Shown here piece after piece: positions 1 to 5,431 of a stretch of DNA of 5,573 nucleotides. The stretch comes from Planctomycetota bacterium (GTDB lineage: Bacteria; Planctomycetota; Phycisphaerae; UBA1845). The notes beneath the pieces were generated by a model, which was given only the letters and a program-made list of their open reading frames with translations, was not told the origin of the DNA and searched no databases. The DNA lies in assembly GCA_022563615.1 (NCBI GenBank), contig JADFMZ010000050.1:1-5573 (forward strand), read 5' to 3'. Both the position numbers and the translations under genes were made by a program. The stretch's first letter is position 1. Every line of letters begins with the position of its first letter.

Positions 1-1251
1 CGTGGCCCCGGGATCCACGGAGAACGCATAGAACAATTCGTTCAGATTCGGCTCGCCTGACGCCCGGGTGTCGTTCCAAACCACGTCGATTCGACCGTTG
101 GGGGCCACCGACATCGTCCCGAACCAGTGCCAGGCGCCGTTATTCTCCGGATCATCGTTGACACGGATCGGAACGCTCCAGGTAGAACCTCCATCCGCGC
201 TGCGCATAAACGCAACACTATTGCCTGACGTGAGGAAGTAGACGTTCCCTCGAGTGCGAGCATTGGGATGATCCGTGGCAACCCAAACCTGGCCGAGGAG
301 ACCGCCCGGGTTTGGGGATCCTCCGAGGAAGCCTGGGCAAGAACCGGTCGGGGCAACGAGAATCTGCGAAAAACTGGGTGCTGCCGTTGGATCCCGGGCA
401 TTCGTTGATTTCAGCACCACAGGGAAGCCAAACTGCGGACACCCTGTAATATAGACTTCTCCCTCCGGGCCGACTGCGATCGTACCCCACTTCGGTTCGC
501 GCGGCAGCTCGACCGATACCATAAAGCTTGACCCACCATCGGTCGATCGAGTGAAGATTCCGAAACAGCAGCTAAAGTCCACGCTCCACGAAGCGTAGAT
601 GTTCCCGCGGCCGATGCCGTCCGTCCGGTCGATGGCCATCCAGGCCTTGTCGCCGCCGAAAGCCGACACCGGCTTCAGCCACGACAGACCGCCGTCAACA
701 GACTTGTACAGATCGCACGTGAAGTCGCCGGTCAAACTGTAGAAGTAGATGTTCCCGTCGGCGTCGGCGTCCAGGACCGGGTCGCTGCGGAATACACCTG
801 GTTCGAGCACGCCGGGGAACGTCCACGCTTGTCCGCCGTCGTGGCTATAGCCCCAACCGGCCTGGCGAAAGTCGGACTCAACGCTATCGAACTGCCGCCA
901 ACCGATGACTAACCTGTTGGGATCGGTTGGATCAATGGCGATCGACGGTTCGTTGGCCGCATCACCAACGATGTTGCAGCCGATTTTGTTGACGTTGACC
1001 TGAAAGCTCTTGAACGGCCCCCGTTCCCACGGCCCGCAGTGCCCGATCGCCGCCGCCGGCGCCTTCGACGGTCTCGGCATCCAAGGATCGTTCGGGACCT
1101 CCCGGTGTCGCGGGAACCTACGAATGTTGTGGACCGCGTCTGCTTTGGTGACGTCGGTGGCATCGGCGATGGGACGCTGGTTGAAAACAATTCCGGCAAC
1201 GATCAGGCCGGCCGCCCAAAACGGCAGAACTGCTCCACGAATGCACCTCAC
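1..1251 (-). CDS. Secreted Asp-box (BNR) repeat, sialidase-like beta-propeller protein, 3' end outside window
   Basis: The frame is open without interruption for 417 codons from a GTG at 1249-1251 to the left edge, so the C-terminus is missing. GTG is chosen because GGAGGG lies 7 bases upstream and the first residues form a signal peptide: R2 and R5, a hydrophobic run at about 7-23, and a possible cut after Ala-Asp-Ala (29-31). A low-complexity linker follows. From about residue 98 the protein reads as a propeller, beginning AANEPSIAIDPTDPNRLVIG. Four Asp-boxes are visible: SHDGGQAW (136-143), SVDGGLSW (184-191), STDGGSSF (236-243) and SADGGSTW (351-358). These mark blade turns in sialidase-like propellers. 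No FRIP-type motif or clear sialidase arginine triad is evident, so true sialidase activity is not supported. An extracellular or periplasmic glycan-binding, glycan-cleaving or structural role is inference. The gene has its own promoter just upstream. Confidence 0.88.
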   Translation of the reverse strand, partial: MRCIRGAVLPFWAAGLIVAGIVFNQRPIADATDVTKADAVHNIRRFPRHREVPNDPWMPRPSKAPAAAIGHCGPWERGPFKSFQVNVNKIGCNIVGDAANEPSIAIDPTDPNRLVIGWRQFDSVESDFRQAGWGYSHDGGQAWTFPGVLEPGVFRSDPVLDADADGNIYFYSLTGDFTCDLYKSVDGGLSWLKPVSAFGGDKAWMAIDRTDGIGRGNIYASWSVDFSCCFGIFTRSTDGGSSFMVSVELPREPKWGTIAVGPEGEVYITGCPQFGFPVVLKSTNARDPTAAPSFSQILVAPTGSCPGFLGGSPNPGGLLGQVWVATDHPNARTRGNVYFLTSGNSVAFMRSADGGSTWSVPIRVNDDPENNGAWHWFGTMSVAPNGRIDVVWNDTRASGEPNLNELFYAFSVDPGAT

Positions 1252-1258
1252 CTCATAG

Positions 1259-1264
1259 CCCTCC
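1259..1264 (-). promoter_or_regulatory. Shine-Dalgarno for the Asp-box gene
   Basis: GGAGGG on the minus strand lies 7 bases before the GTG at 1251. It decides the start: the nearby ATG at 1253-1257 (minus strand, ATGAGGTGA) stops after two codons, and an in-frame TGA lies only a few codons upstream of the GTG. Confidence 0.7.
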
Positions 1265-1295
1265 AGCGATCATGCGTCAAGCAAATGCTTCCCCG

Positions 1296-1324
1296 ATTAT
1301 ACCAGAGCAGGTTGATCCATGCAA
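1296..1324 (-). promoter_or_regulatory. Sigma-70-like promoter for the Asp-box gene
   Basis: On the minus strand TTGCAT (1319-1324) and a perfect TATAAT (1296-1301) are separated by exactly 17 bases, with TGG directly before the -10. The expected transcription start is near 1289, giving a leader of roughly 38 bases before the GTG. The -35 matches the consensus in only three positions, but the -10 and spacing are ideal. Confidence 0.65.
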
Positions 1325-1529
1325 CGGGCAACCAGGCGCAAGACACCGGGTGGGGTTCCGACAATTGTCCACGCCAAGCTGAGCGTGCCCGAGATCCCTT
1401 GTCGAGTCGTCGCAGCTCCTACAGGGGCTTCTTGCGCTGTACCCCCCACCCAGAACCCGGGTGCCCCCTGGAACGGGCGCCGCTGGGGGCGGGCCGCTAC
1501 AGGAATTGGGTTGTCAGACAGAGCCTAGC

Positions 1530-2642
1530 TCAGTTGATTGCGACCGGCTGCGCCGAGACGTTGGCCAACATGCGCTCGAGGGCGACAACGGCCAGTCGTT
1601 TGGTTTCCGGATCGACTTGGATCTGATTGACGACGCGGCCGGCCACCAACTCGTCCAACACCCAGAGCATGTGTTTCAGGTCGATGCGGTACATCGTGGT
1701 GCATAGGCACTGAATGCCGGCCAATGAGCGAACAGTCTTGTCGGAATGCAGATCAGCCAGACGGCTAACCAGATGGACTTCCGTTCCGACGGCCCACTTT
1801 GACCCCGGTGGGGCCTCGCGAATCGTCTTGATGATGAACTCGGTGCTGCCGGCCAGGTCCGACTTTTGCACGACCTCCCAGCTACACTCAGGATGCACGA
1901 GAATTCTGCACTCGGGATCGAGCCGGCGAATCTCGTCACATTGCGCCGCCGTGAACAAAGCATGCACGCTGCAATGCCCCTTCCACAGGAACACCTTGGC
2001 TTTGCGCACCTGCGTCGCCGTCAGTCCACCGTTGCGCTGATGCGGGTCGTAGACCACCATTTCATCCAGCGGGATGTTCATGGCGTAGGCTGTGTTGCGA
2101 CCCAGGTGTTGATCCGGCAGGAAGATGACCTTGTCACCCTGCGTGAAGGCCCACTCCAAAACCTTGCCCGCGTTGCTGCTCGTGCAACATGCCCCGCCGT
2201 GAGCGCCGCAAAACGCCTTGATCGAAGCGGCTGAGTTGACGTAGGTAATTGGGACCACCTCGGCGCCGCACGCATCAACGAGAAAGTCCCACGCCTCTTC
2301 AAGCTGGTCGATGTCGGCCATGTCGGCCATGCTGCATCCGGCTGATAGGTCTGGAAGGATAACCTTGACGCGATCGTTCGTAAGAATGTCCGCCGACTCT
2401 GCCATGAAGTGTACGCCGCAGAAGATGATGAACTCCGCCTCGCTCTGCTGCGCGCCGATCTGCGACAGTTTCAGGCTGTCGCCGGTGAAGTCCGCAAACC
2501 GAATGACCTCGTCCTGCTGATAATGGTGGCCTAGGATGATCACGCGCGAACCGAGCGTGCTCTTGCGCTGAAGGATGGCGTCGGCTAACTCCTCTTGAGT
2601 CAGCGCCGCGTACTTGGCTGGCAATGGGGGTTGAAACAGCAT
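1530..2642 (-). CDS. nadA: Quinolinate synthase NadA
   Basis: NadA condenses iminoaspartate with dihydroxyacetone phosphate to give quinolinate, the first ring intermediate of de novo NAD synthesis. It is a cytoplasmic [4Fe-4S] enzyme. The 370-residue protein is complete and close to the long Bacillus-type form. Family motifs run in order: GHHYQ (38-42), VHFMAESADIL (77-87), AGCSMAD (101-107), KGHCSVH (221-227), HPEC (250-253), GTEVHLV (286-292) and QCLCTTM (311-317). The expected cluster ligands are Cys103, Cys224 and Cys314. Their spacings of 121 and 90 match those I know for the B. subtilis cysteines (110, 230, 320). The ATG at 2640-2642 follows a G-rich weak Shine-Dalgarno. The partners nadB and nadC are not in the window, and both flanking gaps are wide, so it appears to be a single-gene unit. 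I see no NAD-responsive operator. Confidence 0.97.
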   Translation of the reverse strand: MLFQPPLPAKYAALTQEELADAILQRKSTLGSRVIILGHHYQQDEVIRFADFTGDSLKLSQIGAQQSEAEFIIFCGVHFMAESADILTNDRVKVILPDLSAGCSMADMADIDQLEEAWDFLVDACGAEVVPITYVNSAASIKAFCGAHGGACCTSSNAGKVLEWAFTQGDKVIFLPDQHLGRNTAYAMNIPLDEMVVYDPHQRNGGLTATQVRKAKVFLWKGHCSVHALFTAAQCDEIRRLDPECRILVHPECSWEVVQKSDLAGSTEFIIKTIREAPPGSKWAVGTEVHLVSRLADLHSDKTVRSLAGIQCLCTTMYRIDLKHMLWVLDELVAGRVVNQIQVDPETKRLAVVALERMLANVSAQPVAIN

Positions 2643-2650
2643 GATAATGG

Positions 2651-2666
2651 TCCCCCCGCAGGCGGG
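2651..2666 (-). promoter_or_regulatory. G-rich ribosome binding site of nadA overlapped by a small hairpin
   Basis: The only purine tract before the nadA ATG is GGGGGGA (2651-2657, minus strand), 8 bases upstream. Its first three Gs are also part of the short stem CCCGC-CT-GCGGG (2655-2666). The overlap could mask the site, but the loop of two bases makes the hairpin marginal. Confidence 0.35.
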
Positions 2667-2776
2667 TTGGAACCGGCCCTTATGATTTCTAATCGGCTGC
2701 TCGCGATGCGGGCGTTAATAAACACTCGCCCCGTGCACCATGCGCATCTAGTGCATCGTCACGCGTCGTTTTATGG

Positions 2777-2803
2777 GTGTGCCACTGCTCTTGAGCAGTG
2801 CAC
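2777..2803 (-). repeat. Palindromic repeat family A, copy 1
   Basis: The core CACTGCTC-TT-GAGCAGTG (2783-2800) is a perfect 8-bp stem, flanked by GTG (2779-2781) and CAC (2801-2803), which extend the stem around one bulged C. Read on the minus strand, the hairpin is followed by the tail GTGGCACAC. It is the inverted partner of copy 2, with 23 of 27 bases identical by eye. No nearby T-tract supports a terminator role. Confidence 0.75.
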
Positions 2804-2824
2804 AAGCTACACGAAAACCACCGT

Positions 2825-2851
2825 GGGCACTGCTTGAAAGCAGTGGCACAC
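2825..2851 (+). repeat. Palindromic repeat family A, copy 2
   Basis: CACTGCTT-GA-AAGCAGTG (2828-2845) forms a perfect 8-bp stem and is followed on the plus strand by the tail GCACAC. It stands in inverted orientation to copy 1, 21 bases away, so the two could also pair with each other into one long cruciform. The arrangement resembles the paired REP/BIME layout known from other bacteria. Assignment to that class is inference. Confidence 0.75.
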
Positions 2852-3048
2852 GACAACAGGACGCTGCCCGTCACCCACAAATGGAGGCATGTATGGTGCA
2901 CTGGCAGCCACCGATCCTCAATGGATTATAACGCCTGCGCGCCCACCGGCAAACGCAGGGCCGACAGCCCCCTGAACGGGATTCCACTTCGACCCGCAAG
3001 CTTGGGTGTATTCCTCATTTGCCCATAGCGCCCGCCCCGGTGTCGTGC

Positions 3049-3076
3049 GTCTCACCGGTTGAAAACCGGTGCCACA
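3049..3076 (+). repeat. Palindromic repeat family A, divergent copy 3 just downstream of the MBL gene
   Basis: CACCGGTT-GAA-AACCGGTG (3053-3071) is a perfect 8-bp stem followed by the tail CCACAA. It shares the layout of copies 1 and 2 (CAC, three variable bases, a TTGAAA-like centre, three complementary bases, GTG, then a G/CCAC tail), but the variable stem bases differ. It lies about 25 bases behind the stop of the MBL gene. It could help end that transcript, although no T-tract follows on the minus strand. Confidence 0.65.
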
Positions 3077-3096
3077 AGGGTTCATGGGATAGACTT

Positions 3097-3981
3097 TCAA
3101 TCGAACAGCACGTACCGATGCCCCGGTTGGGCAAAACCGGCGAATTCGTCGGCCACAAAGGCGTAGGCTTGGTCGTCCCAATGATCCCCGAAATGATAGA
3201 GGATGGTTTTCCTGCGAACGTCTTGGGGAAGCGTTCGCAATTCGGAAAGCGTCGCATGAACGGAGTCGGGACTGTCCTCCAGTTGAACGTCATGGAAGTT
3301 GAACCTGGAGGATGTCATCCGTTCTTCGAAGCCGGTCCGGTCGAACCGGGTATCGGATGAGTAAACAACGGTTTCGCCGCTACGACCATCGGTCATCAAC
3401 AGGCCGTAGGTCGGCCAGTCGTACGCTTGGTGGATGCGAATGTGGTCCACCGGAAAGATCGCAAAGGTGTATCGGTCGAGCAGGGTGAAACCGTCGGCGC
3501 CTTGCGGCTGCGCCGAGTCCAGAGATTTTACTGAGAAGTAATCTTCCAACTCCGCGCGGCCGCCGCGCCGGGCGCTTAGGCCGCCCCGTAGCGAGTGCTC
3601 CCAAAGATCGGCGAGCACATCCTCGGCCGCGATGATGCGCGGCCTATATGTTTCCCCACCAGGATGATCGGCGGTTTGATACATGCTCATGACCGCCAGT
3701 TCCTCCAGGCCTCCAATGTGGTCACTGTGCAAGTGCGTGATGAAGATGCTTCGAACCGCAGGGTAATGGATGCGCCCGCCGTGGTTCAGGTAGGAATAGC
3801 CCGGCTGCTTGCTGAGGCTGTGAAGCGCCAAAGGCCCCGTCGCGCCGAAGTCAATCAGCAGGGTGTCGTCGGGGGCGTCCTGGCTTTGAGGCCCGGCCGA
3901 CCAGGCCTCGATCAGCGCATTGGACTGAAAGTTGCGTTTCGCAAACGCGGACCCGACACCGAGAAACGTGAGCGTGAGCAC
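3097..3981 (-). CDS. MBL-fold metallo-hydrolase (ribonuclease Z/phosphodiesterase-like)
   Basis: The 294-residue product begins LTLTFLGVGSAF, the usual first strand and turn of compact MBL enzymes of the RNase Z and cyclic-phosphodiesterase type. The zinc motif HLHSDH is at 83-88, followed by IGGLEEL. Further candidate ligands are His180 or His184 (FPVDHIRIH), Asp210 (YSSDTRF) and His263 or His267 (ILYHFGDHW). The expected metal set therefore appears complete. No signal peptide is seen, so it is probably cytoplasmic. GTG at 3979-3981 is chosen because AGGGAG lies 6 bases upstream and family homology starts there; a TTG ten codons further up (4009-4011) is the alternative. The substrate cannot be told from sequence. 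I see no long exosite-arm insert typical of tRNA-processing RNase Z, so phosphodiester hydrolysis of a small molecule is as likely. The gene stands alone, 145 bases behind the glycosyltransferase. Confidence 0.85.
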   Translation of the reverse strand: MLTLTFLGVGSAFAKRNFQSNALIEAWSAGPQSQDAPDDTLLIDFGATGPLALHSLSKQPGYSYLNHGGRIHYPAVRSIFITHLHSDHIGGLEELAVMSMYQTADHPGGETYRPRIIAAEDVLADLWEHSLRGGLSARRGGRAELEDYFSVKSLDSAQPQGADGFTLLDRYTFAIFPVDHIRIHQAYDWPTYGLLMTDGRSGETVVYSSDTRFDRTGFEERMTSSRFNFHDVQLEDSPDSVHATLSELRTLPQDVRRKTILYHFGDHWDDQAYAFVADEFAGFAQPGHRYVLFD

Positions 3982-3987
3982 GCTGCT

Positions 3988-3993
3988 CTCCCT
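3988..3993 (-). promoter_or_regulatory. Shine-Dalgarno for the MBL hydrolase
   Basis: AGGGAG on the minus strand lies 6 bases before the GTG at 3981. It supports that start over the upstream TTG, which would add ten residues rich in Arg and Gly ahead of the conserved first strand. Confidence 0.55.
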
Positions 3994-4058
3994 GCCGCGC
4001 CGTCCCCACAAGGCTGTCCCCTGGACCTCCGCGAACCTTGGGCAAACGTGGCTCCCAG

Positions 4059-4087
4059 CATGTAACCCCGACGGCGAAAACCGTCAA
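4059..4087 (-). promoter_or_regulatory. Possible promoter of the MBL hydrolase with a hairpin in its spacer
   Basis: On the minus strand TTGACG (4082-4087, five of six matches to the -35 consensus) is followed after 17 bases by TACATG (4059-4064), a poor -10 with three matches. GACGG and CCGTC (4070-4074 with 4081-4085) form a hairpin overlapping the -35 and spacer. The same hairpin lies about 40 bases behind the glycosyltransferase stop and could act as a weak terminator instead. Confidence 0.3.
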
Positions 4088-4126
4088 CCGCGGCGGGCAC
4101 CCGCGAGCTGGAAATACCGTTGGATC

Positions 4127-5266
4127 CTAAGCAAGCACTTGTCGGAACAAATCGAAATATTGGAGAAGGTGCCGGGTGAAGAGGTATTCCTTTTCCACGC
4201 GCTTCCGAGCACTGCACGCAAGCCTTTCGGAAAGAGCGGGGTCATCGAGCAGCCGCTCGACCGCCCGGGCGAACTCTTGCAGATCCTTGGGATCCTTCAC
4301 GAGCAACCCGTCCACGCCGTCCCGAAGCTGGTCCTGAATGCCGCCGACGGCGCTGGCCACCACCGGGCGGGCCTTCCACATCGCCTCGGTGACCGTCAGA
4401 CCGAAACCCTCGCAAAGGCTCTTCTGAACGATCACCGTGGCGTGGCGCTGAAGGGCATTGACGATCGCGGCGTTCTCCTCCCGATCCGCCATCGGCAGGC
4501 ACGCAATGTGGATGTGCTTGCGTACCTCGTGGGGAAGCTCCCGCCAGGCGATAAAGACCCGATCCAGCATACGGCCTCCCTCCGGATCGTCCGCCACAGC
4601 CGAGACATTTGGGCCGGCCAATACCAGCGACGCGGAATCCTTGGCCAGGTATTGCGCAAATCCGTGAAGCACGCCTATGGGATCCTTGAGATGATCCCAT
4701 CTTGAAACCTGAACGACGAGGCGGCGATCGGCGCTGGGGGCCCGGCCCAGATGGATCATGTCGGCGCAGTGCACGACGCGACCGCGCGAGCCGTCCTCAC
4801 GGGTAAACACCGGTTCCGCCTCCAGCGATGCGCCTTCGAGAATACCGGTGGTGATCAGGATCGCCCGGGCCACCTCGGGCTCCATGGGCTGGTTCTTCGG
4901 GGATAGCGGATCGATCGACGGCGCAACCATAAACGTCTTGCGGTGATCGAGCTGCTTCGGGATGAAACTCTTGCGCGTGAACACGTAACGCTGCGCAGAG
5001 GCCAGATAAGGACTCAGGAAATTCCAGGCCTGTTCACAACACGCGTTGGGATGATCGTGCCCGACATGACAGCGCCAGATCACGGCGGCGTCGCGCTTGC
5101 GTAGTTCAGGAACCAGGCCGGCGGTTTGCGGATCGTGGCAGATCACGATGTCGCCGGGACGAACGGTGTCGGCCCAAGCCGTCAGATTGCGGGCCATAAC
5201 CTGTTCGTAATGCCTGCGCTCTTGCTCCCCCAGCGCGCCGCCGTCCCCGGCCGCAAGCCTGAACAA
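4127..5266 (-). CDS. GT4 glycosyltransferase of TreT (trehalose synthase) type, N-terminal part missing
   Basis: TreT-type enzymes transfer glucose from NDP-glucose to make trehalose; this product matches their central and C-terminal parts. Numbering from a TTG at 5264-5266 (379 residues), it shows GDGGALG (7-13), HDPQTAGL (44-51), WRCHVG (64-69), the donor-phosphate motif SRWDHLKDP (188-196) and the GT4 E-x7-E motif EGFGLTVTE (286-294). Homology as I recall it begins only at about 5248. The N-terminal Rossmann half, with its Gly-rich GGGVAE-type loop and roughly 100 residues, is absent. The frame stays open upstream to an ATG at 5494, but that stretch reads through the -10/-35 and the palindromic repeats, so I reject it as coding. 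The TTG lacks a Shine-Dalgarno; an ATG at 5197 (residue 24) is the next choice. The start is therefore uncertain, and the gene may be a remnant or carry a frameshift. The substrate is inferred from family only. Confidence 0.72.
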   Translation of the reverse strand: MFRLAAGDGGALGEQERRHYEQVMARNLTAWADTVRPGDIVICHDPQTAGLVPELRKRDAAVIWRCHVGHDHPNACCEQAWNFLSPYLASAQRYVFTRKSFIPKQLDHRKTFMVAPSIDPLSPKNQPMEPEVARAILITTGILEGASLEAEPVFTREDGSRGRVVHCADMIHLGRAPSADRRLVVQVSRWDHLKDPIGVLHGFAQYLAKDSASLVLAGPNVSAVADDPEGGRMLDRVFIAWRELPHEVRKHIHIACLPMADREENAAIVNALQRHATVIVQKSLCEGFGLTVTEAMWKARPVVASAVGGIQDQLRDGVDGLLVKDPKDLQEFARAVERLLDDPALSERLACSARKRVEKEYLFTRHLLQYFDLFRQVLA

Positions 5267-5328
5267 CCGGCACCGCAGGCAAGCGCCGCAAGCGAACAGA
5301 ACAGGAATCGAGTGTGTGCAGTCTTCAT
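5182..5328 (-). CDS. Signal-peptide ORF (lipoprotein-like) overlapping the glycosyltransferase 5' end out of frame
   Basis: An ATG at 5326-5328 opens a 48-codon ORF. Its first 24 residues look like an export signal: MKTAHTR, then a hydrophobic stretch FLFCSLAALAC, then GAGCSG with Cys18 or Cys22 as imperfect lipobox cysteines. AAAGGGG lies 8 bases upstream and a good promoter lies before that, so translation from here is well supported. After about residue 28 the ORF overlaps sequence encoding the conserved glycosyltransferase segment in another frame, and it ends without any recognisable domain. It is best read as the first part of an exported-protein gene joined to a glycosyltransferase fragment, or as the true 5' end of a chimera broken by a one-base error. 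Function is unknown. Confidence 0.4.
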   Translation of the reverse strand: MKTAHTRFLFCSLAALACGAGCSGLRPGTAARWGSKSAGITNRLWPAI

Positions 5329-5336
5329 AATAGCAT

Positions 5337-5343
5337 CCCCTTT
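5337..5343 (-). promoter_or_regulatory. Shine-Dalgarno for the signal-peptide ORF
   Basis: AAAGGGG on the minus strand lies 8 bases before the ATG at 5328. No comparable site precedes any start codon in the glycosyltransferase frame, which points to initiation in the signal-peptide frame. Confidence 0.5.
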
Positions 5344-5350
5344 CAGTGCG

Positions 5351-5379
5351 ATTGTACCAGTCCGAACAGGTGCGAGCAA
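5351..5379 (-). promoter_or_regulatory. Sigma-70-like promoter upstream of the signal-peptide ORF
   Basis: On the minus strand TTGCTC (5374-5379) and TACAAT (5351-5356) are spaced by 17 bases, with TGG before the -10. The predicted start of transcription, near 5344, leaves a leader of only about 16 bases, just enough for the AAAGGGG site. The layout closely matches the promoter of the Asp-box gene at 1296-1324. Confidence 0.55.
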
Positions 5380-5431
5380 TTTCTCCGTCGGGTGTACCAC
5401 TGGCGGCTTGGTATCTGTTTGGCGTCTCATC

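Larger units (their letters stand above)
1252..1529. other. Intergenic region between nadA and the Asp-box gene
   Basis: This gap of 278 bases holds the promoter and ribosome binding site of the Asp-box gene at its left end. The rest is GC-rich with no convincing gene. A perfect 10-base palindrome GACAATTGTC lies at 1360-1369. A 6-bp stem GCCCCC/GGGGGC (1463-1468 with 1485-1490) lies about 40 bases behind the nadA stop, but it has a 16-base loop and no T-tract, so I do not call it an intrinsic terminator. No RNA gene is recognisable. Confidence 0.6.
2643..3096. other. Intergenic region rich in inverted repeats between the MBL gene and nadA
   Basis: This gap of 454 bases has no convincing gene; short ORFs on both strands have no plausible start context or protein-like composition. 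It holds three related hairpins, listed separately, and a short palindrome CCCGCAAGCTTGGG at 2993-3006 with core CAAGCTTG. A weak stem CAGGG/CCCTG lies near 2956-2974. The nadA promoter must lie here, but I could not pick a convincing -35/-10 pair. Confidence 0.6.

Noticed and set aside
1253..1273. Six-codon upstream ORF in the leader of the Asp-box gene (ATG at 1271-1273, TGA at 1253-1255)
   Set aside because: It has no Shine-Dalgarno of its own and shows no attenuator-like codon run or paired stems; chance is sufficient.
1463..1490. Rho-independent terminator for nadA
   Set aside because: The 6-bp GC stem has a 16-base loop and no T-tract on the minus strand.
1039..1626. A 195-codon plus-strand ORF
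   Set aside because: It runs antisense over two well-supported genes and the gap between them, and its Arg/Ser-rich translation is typical of GC-driven shadow frames.
2798..3028. A 76-codon plus-strand ORF in the intergenic region
   Set aside because: It begins inside a palindromic repeat, lacks a ribosome binding site, and its composition does not look like a protein.
3595..4065. A 156-codon plus-strand ORF
   Set aside because: It is the antisense of the MBL hydrolase, whose zinc motifs establish the real strand.
3932..4705. A 257-codon plus-strand ORF
   Set aside because: It lies antisense to the conserved glycosyltransferase and the start of the MBL gene. It is explained by high GC content and has no start context or recognisable domain.
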